This document shows, piece after piece, positions 42,380 through 50,308 of a stretch of 64,000 nt of DNA (positions are counted from its first letter, which is position 1; every line of letters begins with the position of its first letter). Location: contig DAOUET010000001.1 in NCBI GenBank assembly GCA_034430155.1, forward strand, positions 1 through 64,000. The letters run 5' to 3'. The notes under the pieces were generated by a model. The model worked only from the letters and a program-made list of their open reading frames with translations, did not search any database and had not been told where the DNA came from. This DNA comes from DAOUET01 sp034430155 (lineage in GTDB: Bacteria; Chloroflexota; Anaerolineae; Anaerolineales; UBA4823). Both the position numbers and the translations under genes were made by a program.

Positions 42380-42387
42380 AATCTTCT

Positions 42388-44340
42388 CTAGGTCTCGTTT
42401 CGTTCAGCGGCCGGGAAGCGGGCTTGAAAGACCGTTCCTCCAGGTACGCTGGCAACTTCGATAGTACCCTTGTGAGCAGTGATAATGCGTTTGGCTATCG
42501 CCAGACCCAGACCGGTGCCTTCACTATTTGTAGTGAAGAAGGGCTCAAAAATGTGCTCGCGAATGTCTTCCGGGATACCTGGACCGTTATCCGCTACACT
42601 GACCTCGATATGCCGGCGTTCTCCTGGCCGGGTGATCGAACGCAAGTGCACGGTGAGCATACCACCTTTTTCTCCCATAGCCTGGATAGCGTTACTGATC
42701 AGATTAGTAAAAACCTGTTCCAAGGCGCGAGAATCGCCGATTACGAGGGGATTTTTGGCGGTGACGGTAAGTTTATGCTCTATGTTTACGCGTGCCATCC
42801 TGGGACGCCAACGTTCTAGTAAGCGGTGAACCAACAAACCGAGATCAACTTTATCCATCCTGGATTGGGATGGATGCGAGAAGGATAAAACGGATTGCAT
42901 CAAATGAGCCAGGCGTTCGCAATCGGTTCCTAAACGAGCGATGATCTCTTGATTGGGATCATCTTCGGGTAAATTGTAAGCGATGAGTTGAAGGCCAGTG
43001 CTGATATTATTGATCGGGTTTCGCACTTCGTGGGCAAAAATTGCGGTGATTTCGCCTAGAAGGGCGCGTTGTTCTAACTGTTGGTTACGAACCTGATATT
43101 GTTCGCGCTCGCTTAAATCTCGGAGAAGGAGGATGGCGCGATGAAATTTGTCTTTGTAAAAGACTGGCAGAATGCGGATGAGGGCCAGAAAAGCGCCCCC
43201 ATCTCGACGATGTATCCGGACGTTACCTAAATTGTGGGTGGGTATCCCCTGTTGAGCTGCCTGGAGTGCAGGTATCAGGTTTTCCGCGCCAATGATGACG
43301 TTTTCGATCGGTTGACCGTTTACTTCGCGGGTGGCATATCCAAGAATCCACTCAGCAGAAGGATTCATTTCTATTATTTTTTGATCGGGCCCAATGATGA
43401 TGACACCTTCCCGCACAGATTCCTTGATGGTATCGGCGAGTGTAAGACCGATTGATTGTATTTCAATTTGTTCGAACAAGTTGGACGTCAGGGATTTTTG
43501 CTGGACGATAGCCATGATTGCGGCTGCTATTATTTGAAGGACCGGTAGAATGTTGGTAGTCGGACTTGATGCGGGGTCAGCGATGACGATCAATCCCGAA
43601 AATTTTCCAGGTTGGCCGAGGGGCGCTGAAGCCAGGTAGGTGAATTTTGCCGCTCGAGCTGCTCGCAGTAAACCGCAGGTGGCGCGTTTACCCGGGATCC
43701 AGAGGCGGGGATCCAAAATTTGGCTGACATCTGAAGGGGGGATGCGTTCAGGCAACTCCGCAGCAGTCCCCCAGTTAGCGATTCGTTTAAGACCCGGTGA
43801 GCGAGGGTCGACAACATAGATCGCCAGGATGGCGGCGCCTGAAAGCGTGTGTCCAGTTTGCAGGGCGGATTGGATGGCCTGTCGAAAGTCGCTTTCCTGG
43901 GTGGATAGAATTAATTTGTAGAGAAGGTCTAAAAGTCTGTTATGTCGTTGTTTTTCAGCTTGTTGTAAGCGATGAAGCTGCTCTTGCTCCAGGACGACCA
44001 GAGCGATCGAGCTTGGGGAGTTGAGGCGGTTTAAAGTTAAGAACACCTCAACTTTTGTGCCTCGGCGGGCATTAATACTGGTTGTGAAACTTGTGATCGC
44101 ATTTCCTATGCCTTGAGGGTGATCCATCACCCCCAAAGCTGGTATCAAGGAGTCCAGGTTGAGATCTATCAATTCGCTCCGTGTAAAAGAAGTCAGTTCG
44201 GTAGCTTGGGCATTCGCAAGCAGTATCTCGTTTCCCTGCAAATCGACGAGCAAAGCTGCCTGAGGGAAAACGTCGAGAAAACTCTCAATCTCAGTAAGGG
44301 ACAGCTGCCGACGCCGTAAAAATGACAATGAGGGGAGCAT
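42388..44340 (-). CDS. Soluble PAS-GAF-PAS sensor histidine kinase
   Basis: A 650-residue kinase with no membrane segment. A PAS domain (about 15-120), a GAF-like domain (about 145-285) and a second PAS (about 305-420) precede the HisKA domain with phospho-accepting His437 (FAHEVRNPINN). The HATPase domain follows, with N box (LISNAIQAMGEKGG), G1 DNGPGIPED, F box FEPFFTT and G2 GTGLGLAIAKR. This is the NtrB-like architecture for cytoplasmic signals. It lies 8 bp before the activator gene and 11 bp after rpoN, so it is almost certainly its cognate kinase. No obvious RBS is visible, which suggests translational coupling to rpoN. The signal is unknown. Confidence 0.92.
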   Translation of the reverse strand: MLPSLSFLRRRQLSLTEIESFLDVFPQAALLVDLQGNEILLANAQATELTSFTRSELIDLNLDSLIPALGVMDHPQGIGNAITSFTTSINARRGTKVEVFLTLNRLNSPSSIALVVLEQEQLHRLQQAEKQRHNRLLDLLYKLILSTQESDFRQAIQSALQTGHTLSGAAILAIYVVDPRSPGLKRIANWGTAAELPERIPPSDVSQILDPRLWIPGKRATCGLLRAARAAKFTYLASAPLGQPGKFSGLIVIADPASSPTTNILPVLQIIAAAIMAIVQQKSLTSNLFEQIEIQSIGLTLADTIKESVREGVIIIGPDQKIIEMNPSAEWILGYATREVNGQPIENVIIGAENLIPALQAAQQGIPTHNLGNVRIHRRDGGAFLALIRILPVFYKDKFHRAILLLRDLSEREQYQVRNQQLEQRALLGEITAIFAHEVRNPINNISTGLQLIAYNLPEDDPNQEIIARLGTDCERLAHLMQSVLSFSHPSQSRMDKVDLGLLVHRLLERWRPRMARVNIEHKLTVTAKNPLVIGDSRALEQVFTNLISNAIQAMGEKGGMLTVHLRSITRPGERRHIEVSVADNGPGIPEDIREHIFEPFFTTNSEGTGLGLAIAKRIITAHKGTIEVASVPGGTVFQARFPAAERNET

Positions 44341-44351
44341 GTGTGAAAAAT

Positions 44352-45779
44352 CTATGCGGGTTTAGGGGATTCCTTAACCTGACGAAGATGGGATGGCAGG
44401 ATACCTTCCATGGATCTGTATTTTGCTACCGTACGTCTGGCGACGTGAAAACCCTGCTCGTTGAGCAGACTGACAATTTCATTGTCGCTTAGAGGTTTTT
44501 TTTCGTTGTCGATGATCTCTTTGATCACGCTGCGTATATGGAGACTGCGATCGAAGAATTTTGAGAGCGGGATAATGTGTCCATTGGGCAGCTGTGCAGC
44601 TTTGCTGGAAACTGCTCGTGAAATGGTTGATTCGTGAACATCCAGCTCCTCCGCCAATTTGGCCCGGGTGTAAGGACGAAGGTAACAATCACCATGAAGG
44701 ATAAATTCACGTTGTAATTTGGTGATCCGGCGCATCAAGCGTACCATAGTATTGGCGCGTTGTTGAATACACTTTACCAGCAAATCTGCACGTTCCAAAT
44801 CCGATTTCCACTGTTCGACTTTATCGGCAGGAGCTTGCCCGAGCGCCTGGCGGAAGAGTGGGTTGACTTGAAGCAACCCCAGGAAGGGTGAAACGATTTC
44901 CACGACCAGGGGGGCATTAGCGTTGCCCTGGAGTAAAGAGATGATCACATCCGGATTATTGTAAACTCTCGGGCTTTCGGCGGTCCCTTGACGGATATCG
45001 CCCCAATAAGCACGCCCCGGATATGGATTCAAGTTGTCGCTGATAAAACGGGCAATCTCCCTAACCTTACGGCTGGATATCCCTAGTAAACGACCTAGTT
45101 CGGTATATTGGTGACGGCTGAGTAATTCAAGCCCTGATTTGATGGCTTCATCTGCCAGTGGAGGCACGGGGAAATTTTCTGCCAGCAATTCCAATTGTAC
45201 CAATAAGGCTTCCCGGGGGGAGGAGGAGCCAACACCTACAGGATCCGCCCGCTGGATAATGTTCAGGATTTTCTCAACCTTCCCAAGCGAAACGTGGTGG
45301 TATCGGGCGACTTCCAGAGGGGTGGTGTCCAGCAAACCATCCTCATCTAAATTGGTAAGCAGATGAGCAGCCAGGCGGCGGTCATCTGGATCAAGATCTG
45401 GGGCGATCTGGCGTAATACAAAAGTAGGTAGTTCCTCTTTTGCAGGTGTAAGGTTTTCCCCGGAGAACTCTTCAGCCGAAGATCTTCTGGATACATAAAA
45501 ATCCTGGCGAGGAGAAACGAATATGATCGGTTCTTCCATGGAAAGTGATTTTGGTGTGCTGCAGCGTGGGCAGGGTTGCGAACCGATCAGAGGGCGATGG
45601 CAGGTGGGACAACGACGCTCCTCTCTTAACTCTAATGCTGGATTTTGTGACAGTTCTGTTTCGATTTTTTGATTTAGTTCAACCGCAGTAAGTTCGAGAA
45701 GCGACATGGTTTGAGCCAGGTGCGCGGTGGTGAGCGGACGTAATGTAGTTGCTGGACGGAGGATCTGAACTTGTAACAT
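44352..45779 (-). CDS. rpoN: RNA polymerase sigma-54 factor
   Basis: A 475-residue sigma-54. Region I (Gln/Leu-rich activator-response helices, LAQTMSLLELTAVELNQKI) is at residues 1-50. The core-binding domain includes RADPVGVG, the HTH segment carries LAEELDVHESTISRAVS, and the RpoN box ARRTVAKYRSMEGI recognises the -24 element. Unusually, the region after helix I holds four cysteines, C57-x2-C60-x9-C70-x2-C73, which look like a zinc ribbon. The RBS AAGGA precedes the ATG. It is the first gene of the rpoN-kinase-activator operon, with a consensus -24/-12 promoter 102-117 bp upstream. Confidence 0.95.
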   Translation of the reverse strand: MLQVQILRPATTLRPLTTAHLAQTMSLLELTAVELNQKIETELSQNPALELREERRCPTCHRPLIGSQPCPRCSTPKSLSMEEPIIFVSPRQDFYVSRRSSAEEFSGENLTPAKEELPTFVLRQIAPDLDPDDRRLAAHLLTNLDEDGLLDTTPLEVARYHHVSLGKVEKILNIIQRADPVGVGSSSPREALLVQLELLAENFPVPPLADEAIKSGLELLSRHQYTELGRLLGISSRKVREIARFISDNLNPYPGRAYWGDIRQGTAESPRVYNNPDVIISLLQGNANAPLVVEIVSPFLGLLQVNPLFRQALGQAPADKVEQWKSDLERADLLVKCIQQRANTMVRLMRRITKLQREFILHGDCYLRPYTRAKLAEELDVHESTISRAVSSKAAQLPNGHIIPLSKFFDRSLHIRSVIKEIIDNEKKPLSDNEIVSLLNEQGFHVARRTVAKYRSMEGILPSHLRQVKESPKPA

Positions 45780-45880
45780 AATGATGAAATCCTTTGATGC
45801 TGCTTATCAAAATGAAGGAATCTTAAAATTGAGAATTAAACTCATGGAATTTTCTTCTCAGTAGAGACATATACACTCGT

Positions 45881-45896
45881 TGCAAGTTCCGTGCCA
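45881..45896 (-). promoter_or_regulatory. Consensus sigma-54 promoter of rpoN
   Basis: Minus strand TGGCACGGAACTTGCA matches the -24/-12 consensus TGGCACG-N4-TTGCA at every specified base, with GG and GC exactly 10 bases apart. Transcription would start near 45869, giving an rpoN leader of about 90 nt. rpoN would therefore need sigma-54 for its own expression. Confidence 0.85.
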
Positions 45897-45911
45897 GCTG
45901 TTATTGAGAAC

Positions 45912-45958
45912 CACCCCCTGATTAGATGTTTATAGCCCTGCTGACTAACCAGGGGGTG
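45912..45958. repeat. 14-bp inverted repeat upstream of the rpoN promoter
   Basis: CACCCCCTGATTAG (45912-45925) and CTAACCAGGGGGTG (45945-45958) are complementary except at one position, with a 19-bp spacer. It lies about 45-90 bp upstream of the predicted rpoN start, where an enhancer-binding protein could sit, and about 80 bp after the small lipoprotein gene, where it could instead be a terminator (no clear T run). Its role is open. Confidence 0.6.
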
Positions 45959-46035
45959 TAGTAAATCTTCTCATTTCAATTATCGCGAAAAATCCGAGCG
46001 AGTCAAGCGAATTGCATAATTGTTAGGTTTTCTGG

Positions 46036-46536
46036 TCATGGCTGGTCAGGAGCAGGGGCGACTTGAACCATAGTAGTAGACCCATCGGGGGCAGTAAGCA
46101 TCACGGCGATGTGCTGCGCTCCCGATCTCGGAATTAAGATATAGCCAGAACAGCTGCCTACCCACTGGTTCTTAACCCCAGAATGGGGGTATAGGGTGCA
46201 GTCTTCGGGTATATCTTGTTTATTTGTATCTAATGGTTGATCGCTGATAGCCCAACCCGAGGATTTCCATAACTCTGCGACCAGGTCTGTGGTGGCCACG
46301 AACACCTGACCTTCAAATTCTGCCATTCCCTGGGGTATTTGGGAGGGGTTTGAAGAGGACTGAGACTTAGACGAAATCGGTGCACCGGCTTCTCCTGCTG
46401 GATTGATGGAGGAGGCTGAGTCTGGGACTTGTGCGGCATCTGTGAGGATGGATGCTGAGGAGATTTGCACAGGAGAACAAGCGGATGAAAGACTTAAAAT
46501 GAACAACAATACCGGGATAAAAATAATTTTGCCCAT
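46036..46536 (-). CDS. Small lipoprotein with sigma-54 promoter
   Basis: A 166-residue lipoprotein: signal ending LSSAC (residues about 16-20), then a Ser/Pro-rich linker (about 25-70) and a globular domain of ~95 residues with two Cys (EDCTLYP and VGSCSGY) that may form a disulphide outside the cell. The sequence LVAELWKSSGWAIS and a closing beta-rich part (GYILIPRSGAQHIAVMLTAPDG) show no family I recognise. A good -24/-12 promoter lies 68 bp upstream. It is 256 bp ahead of rpoN on the same strand. Confidence 0.75.
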   Translation of the reverse strand: MGKIIFIPVLLFILSLSSACSPVQISSASILTDAAQVPDSASSINPAGEAGAPISSKSQSSSNPSQIPQGMAEFEGQVFVATTDLVAELWKSSGWAISDQPLDTNKQDIPEDCTLYPHSGVKNQWVGSCSGYILIPRSGAQHIAVMLTAPDGSTTMVQVAPAPDQP

Positions 46537-46603
46537 CTTTACGCGGGCCTCCGATCTACTCTAAGGGGGGAGGTTAATTCTTTAATCTCCTTGCGGGTGA
46601 AGA

Positions 46604-46619
46604 TGCAAGATTGGGGCCA
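46604..46619 (-). promoter_or_regulatory. Probable sigma-54 promoter of the small lipoprotein
   Basis: Minus strand TGGCCCCAATCTTGCA keeps the essential GG-N10-GC spacing, the TGGC and a perfect TTGCA, differing from the -24 consensus at two bases. The predicted start near 46592 gives a 56-nt leader to the lipoprotein ATG. Confidence 0.65.
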
Positions 46620-46685
46620 AAATCGAACGAAGAGCCAATTAGCTGCAGTGCAATGGACAAAGGCTATCCTGCTTGAGATGACTCA

Positions 46686-46871
46686 TCACCAGGTATCAAA
46701 GTATTCAAGCCCATGATACCAAGACAGGGTATTCGGGTCGAAGCCCATACGTTGACAATAACGTTCTTCAATCCCTCGACCGCGCAACCCCGGCGATACA
46801 AAGAAAGGCAACAAGAACTCGTGGAAAGGATCGCTAAACCCAGCGTTCTCAAAATCGATGATGCCTGCCAA
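46686..46871 (-). pseudogene. Truncated aminoglycoside-phosphotransferase-family remnant
   Basis: A 61-codon open stretch encodes the C-terminal part of an APH/choline-kinase-fold phosphotransferase: AGIIDFENAGFSDPFHEFLL corresponds to the metal-binding IDFxxAGxGDPxxE motif, and RYCQRMGFD and YHGLEYFDTW are typical of what follows. The kinase N-lobe and the catalytic HGDLHxxN loop are absent; a TAG stop lies just upstream. The C-terminus also ends early, right after FDTW. It sits between the tRNA-Arg 3' end and the small lipoprotein, so it may be debris of an insertion at the tRNA gene. Confidence 0.6.
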
Positions 46872-46877
46872 CTAGCG

Positions 46878-46903
46878 AAATCGGTCGCAATTGCGACCGA
46901 TTT
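46878..46903 (-). terminator. Perfect 26-bp palindrome after tRNA-Arg
   Basis: The 13-bp arm AAATCGGTCGCAA is followed directly by its exact reverse complement. It begins 8 bp past the tRNA-Arg 3' end, so a tRNA terminator is the simplest reading, though the following T run is only three bases. Confidence 0.55.
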
Positions 46904-46910
46904 TGAGTCA

Positions 46911-46982
46911 TACCCCCACCGCGACTCGAACGCGGGTATCTGCCTCCGGAGGGCAGCGCTCTATCCACTGAGCTATGGGGGC
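46911..46982 (-). tRNA. tRNA-Arg (anticodon CCG)
   Basis: A complete cloverleaf on the minus strand. The acceptor GCCCCCA/TGGGGGT has discriminator A (46911), the D-arm GCTC/GAGC is present, the anticodon stem CTGCC/GGCAG encloses CTCCGGA (anticodon CCG, reading CGG), and the T-arm CCGCG/CGCGG encloses TTCGAGT. The first acceptor pair is G-T. CCA is not encoded. Confidence 0.95.
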
Positions 46983-47018
46983 AAACAGCGACTAGATTTT
47001 ACCATGAGTTCATAGAGG

Positions 47019-47654
47019 TCACTTGAGTATCAGTTTTGTTCGGGTCAGAGAGACTGAATGCGATGAGATCCCCAGGGCATCCAGGACTTCTTCAGGTCGC
47101 CCGGTGGCGCCTTCCCTGGCGGAAAGGCGCATGGACAGGCGTTGGCAGCCTGCAGCGGTATCGGGTAGCCTGGAGAGGTTTTCGATTAACGGACGAAGGT
47201 CATAGCCTCTACCGCGGCGCTCACGGTTAAGGTGATCCTCAGAAAGCAAGATTGCGAGCCGGTTATCAAGGTCGATAACAGACTCTAAGATTTCAGCAGC
47301 ATACTCCGCAGCAGTGATCTGGGTTGGAAGGGCGGCTTCTTGTAAACCGACTTGCTCGAGATGGTAAATTGTAACCCCTGGGGGCAGAGTACTCTGAAGG
47401 GCGCTGAGAACTTCAGAAATTGGCATTCCTTTCTCCAACCAGACATCAAGGATTTCACCCAGACTAGTTATGCCCAGAGGAAGAGCGCAGGCTAGAATAA
47501 TTTTTGGGCGGGGATTATATCCCTGGCTGTAGGCGAGAGGCAAACCTGCCCGACGGAAAGTACGTTCCCAAGTACGGTGGAGATCCAGATGGCTGGTATA
47601 TCGCATCGCTTCGGTTTTGGAAAAGGTGATGCGCAGTCGGATTTGGTTGGTCAT
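47019..47654 (-). CDS. Radical-SAM-associated DUF2344-type protein
   Basis: A 211-residue protein starting with the family hallmark (RLRITFSKTEAMRYTSHLDL, then RAGLPLAYSQGYNPRPKI). This DUF2344 (TIGR03936) family is found fused to, or next to, the B12-binding radical-SAM protein, as here (36 bp downstream of it). It is thought to act in RNA modification with its partner, but the reaction is not established. Length is normal. No clear RBS before the ATG. Confidence 0.88.
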   Translation of the reverse strand: MTNQIRLRITFSKTEAMRYTSHLDLHRTWERTFRRAGLPLAYSQGYNPRPKIILACALPLGITSLGEILDVWLEKGMPISEVLSALQSTLPPGVTIYHLEQVGLQEAALPTQITAAEYAAEILESVIDLDNRLAILLSEDHLNRERRGRGYDLRPLIENLSRLPDTAAGCQRLSMRLSAREGATGRPEEVLDALGISSHSVSLTRTKLILK

Positions 47655-47690
47655 GGATGGCAGGCGGTTTGGATGGCTCGATCTTAGAGG

Positions 47691-49625
47691 TTAATCAAGG
47701 ACTGCGACTTGCTCGATGAGGATGGTGTTGGACTTATCCCCTTTCCTCCTTGATTTAACCTCGGGACATCCCCAGGCTTTGCCAGGATGTTCGCGGCGAA
47801 TATCAGCGAAGGTAGGCAAGATGCCACAGGCGAAGCATTGATTACGGCAATCAACCCGGGTATCTCCGGCTTGGCTCCAGAGATAATCCTCGGTGAGGAA
47901 TTTCTTCCGGATGGTCGTACTGATATGTTCCCAAGGAAAGGTTTCGTCGATTGGGCGCTGGCGGTGGGTATAAAAGGCGGGATCGAGTCCCAAGGCTGTA
48001 AATGCCTCCCGCCAGGCCTGGAAGTTAAAATGCTCATGCCAGGCGTCGAATTTAGCGCCGTTCATCCAAGCCTGGTAGATGACTTGAGCCAGGCGCCGGT
48101 CTCCCCGTGACAGCCAGGCCTCTAACATGGTCTCTTCTGGATTGTTCCAATTGAGTTTAAGACCTTTGCCACGCAGTTGACGCTTCAATAAATCTTGTTT
48201 GGCACGGATGTTCTCGACGGTATCACACGATACCCATTGGAAAGGGGTATGAGGTTTAGGGACAAATGTGCTGACACCGGCATGGACTTTTGCGCGGTTC
48301 CCAAGGACTTTTCGTCCTTCAGCGAGGACGGCTTTACACAAATCAGCAATAGCCTGGACGTCATTTATAGTTTCAGAGGGGTGACCGATCATAAAATAAA
48401 GCTTGATGGTCGTCCAGCCGCGCGAATAGATTTCACGGGCGGTATCCAGGAGCTGGGGAGTACTCACCGGTTTATTGATGATCTCGCGCATCTTTTCGGT
48501 GGCGGCTTCAGGCGCCAGGGTAAAACCAGCGCGGCGACCGTCTTTTAGGGCGTCCATGAGATCGACGGAAACGGTCTCGATGCGCAATGATGGCAATGAT
48601 ATAGTGAGGTGCTGGCCCGTGAAACGTTCACTGATGGCACGAACCAAGTCAACCACATGGGTGTAATCTGATGAAGAGAGAGATAATAGGCCTACTTCTT
48701 CAAAACCAGTCTGCGCCAAAGCTCCTTCGATGGCTGTCACCACCTCCTCAACAGAACGCTCGCGCACCGGCCGGGTGACCATGCCAGCATGACAGAAGCG
48801 ACAGCCGCGCGTGCATCCTCGCATGATTTCAATCGGAACGCGGTTGTGCACCGTGTTGATATATGGCACGATGAAGCGAGTAACCGGCGGGGGTAGCTGG
48901 GGGACAATGCGTTTGGTGACAGGCAAGGGCGCGGCCTCGAGCTGCTTGGTCAGATGGGAAAAGGTGCCGTCGGGATGATAATGGGCTTCGTAAAAGGCTG
49001 GCACATATACTCCCCAGAGGTTTGCTAATGCTTCAAGTAATTCGGGGCGAGGAGCAGCGCTGCGCCGCCACTCCTGGTAAGTGTCAACGATCTCGTGGAT
49101 AACTTCTTCACCCTCACCGATCACAAAGGCGTCGATGAAAGCATGCATTGGCTCCGGATTGAAAGTGGCGTGACCACCAGCAATTATTAAGGGATGCTGG
49201 GTAGTACGTTCAGCCGAGAACAGGGGAATACCAGCCAGATCTAGCGCATTTAGGGTGTTGGTGAATAAGGTTTCGTATGGTAAGGAAAAACCGATGATGT
49301 CGAAATCAGCGAGAGGGTGTTTGGTTTCTAGTGAATAAAGGGGTATAGCAGCTGCCCGCATGGCGTTTTCCATGTCAGACCAGGGGCAAAAAGCGCGCTC
49401 AGCCAGGGTGTCATGGCGCTGGTTCAGCTGGTCGTAGAGGATGGCCAGGCCCAAGTTGGACATTCCTAGATCGTAGATTTCGGGAAACACTAGAGCCACA
49501 CGAGTTTCGGTAGCGTCCCAATTTTTTACGATTTGATTGAGTTCTCCACCGGTATAACGACCCGGTTTTTGAACCATTGGTAAGATCCTTTGTAGGTGGA
49601 GATTGATTTCTTGGGGAGAGGACAC
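47691..49625 (-). CDS. B12-binding-domain radical SAM protein (TIGR03960 type)
   Basis: A 644-residue protein. The N-terminal cobalamin-binding-like domain contains VQKPGRYTGGELN and ALVFPEIYDLGMSNLGL. The radical-SAM barrel has the iron-sulphur motif C-x3-C-x2-C in RGCTRGCRFCHAG, and the C-terminal part includes CRNQCFACGI with further cysteines. I set the start at GTG 49625 (AAGGAT upstream); the frame is open for another ~240 bp, but that extension would run into ndk and does not resemble the family. It pairs with the DUF2344 protein downstream. Confidence 0.9.
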   Translation of the reverse strand: MSSPQEINLHLQRILPMVQKPGRYTGGELNQIVKNWDATETRVALVFPEIYDLGMSNLGLAILYDQLNQRHDTLAERAFCPWSDMENAMRAAAIPLYSLETKHPLADFDIIGFSLPYETLFTNTLNALDLAGIPLFSAERTTQHPLIIAGGHATFNPEPMHAFIDAFVIGEGEEVIHEIVDTYQEWRRSAAPRPELLEALANLWGVYVPAFYEAHYHPDGTFSHLTKQLEAAPLPVTKRIVPQLPPPVTRFIVPYINTVHNRVPIEIMRGCTRGCRFCHAGMVTRPVRERSVEEVVTAIEGALAQTGFEEVGLLSLSSSDYTHVVDLVRAISERFTGQHLTISLPSLRIETVSVDLMDALKDGRRAGFTLAPEAATEKMREIINKPVSTPQLLDTAREIYSRGWTTIKLYFMIGHPSETINDVQAIADLCKAVLAEGRKVLGNRAKVHAGVSTFVPKPHTPFQWVSCDTVENIRAKQDLLKRQLRGKGLKLNWNNPEETMLEAWLSRGDRRLAQVIYQAWMNGAKFDAWHEHFNFQAWREAFTALGLDPAFYTHRQRPIDETFPWEHISTTIRKKFLTEDYLWSQAGDTRVDCRNQCFACGILPTFADIRREHPGKAWGCPEVKSRRKGDKSNTILIEQVAVLD

Positions 49626-49700
49626 CGTTAAATCCTTTGACTGGCTACTAGAATAACCGAATGGAAGAAAGAGGATATTAGGAGAGATTATATCAAAATA

Positions 49701-49740
49701 ATTAAAAGGGTTTGGAGGCTTACTCAGCTGATCCAAACCC
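49701..49740 (-). terminator. Intrinsic terminator after ndk
   Basis: On the minus strand GGGTTTGGA (49740-49732) pairs perfectly with TCCAAACCC (49716-49708), followed by TTTTAATTATTTT. It lies between the ndk stop and the GTG start of the radical-SAM gene. Confidence 0.8.
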
Positions 49741-49770
49741 GGGGTGAAAAGCGCTGAAAACTCTAGAAGA

Positions 49771-50220
49771 TCATTCAAATATCCATGGATCGAGTGAACG
49801 TTGCCAGGAAACCAATTCCTCGTTCTTGAACCATAGGGATACTTCAGCCTTCCCATTTTCAAGTGAATCGGAGGCGTGGGTTAAATTACGTCCCACTTCC
49901 AGAGCAAAGTCGTGCCGGATGGATCCTGGGGAAGCTTCGGTCGGTCGAGTCGACCCCATCGTCTGGCGAACGGCGGTGATGGCGTTAGGACCTTCCCAAA
50001 CCATGGCCATCACCGGCGCAGAGGTGATGTACCTGATCAAGCCGTTATAAAAAGATTTTCCTTTATGAATAGCATAGTGGGTTTCGGCTAAATCCTGGCT
50101 GACATTCATGAATTTTCCTGCGACGAGCCGTAATCCCCGCCGCTCGAGCCGTGAGACGATTTCTCCGATCAGTCCCCGCTGAACACCATCAGGTTTCACA
50201 AGCACCAGAGTACGTTCCAA
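49771..50220 (-). CDS. ndk: Nucleoside diphosphate kinase
   Basis: A 149-residue enzyme moving the gamma-phosphate from ATP to other nucleoside diphosphates through a phospho-histidine. The active-site motif reads RNLTHASDS (usual N-x2-HGSDS), with the catalytic His kept and Gly changed to Ala. The TRPTEASPGSIRHDF block is canonical. The start is TTG 50220, supported by GGAGG 6 bases upstream and by the conserved ERTLVLVKPDGV N-terminus. A terminator follows. Confidence 0.95.
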   Translation of the reverse strand: MERTLVLVKPDGVQRGLIGEIVSRLERRGLRLVAGKFMNVSQDLAETHYAIHKGKSFYNGLIRYITSAPVMAMVWEGPNAITAVRQTMGSTRPTEASPGSIRHDFALEVGRNLTHASDSLENGKAEVSLWFKNEELVSWQRSLDPWIFE

Positions 50221-50308
50221 GTTTTCCTCCAGAGATCCTCGGGATTGATGAGGCGTGTATTTGTTTCTCCAGACATGGATATCACTATCTCTTCTTCACT
50301 AAACGCTT

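Noticed and set aside
46878..46903. Perfect palindrome as a protein operator
   Set aside because: Its place just past a tRNA 3' end and its self-complementarity fit a transcription terminator more simply, although the short T run leaves some doubt.
49626..49862. 79-residue N-terminal extension of the radical-SAM protein
   Set aside because: It would overlap ndk and a terminator and does not resemble the family N-terminus; GTG 49625 with AAGGAT is better.
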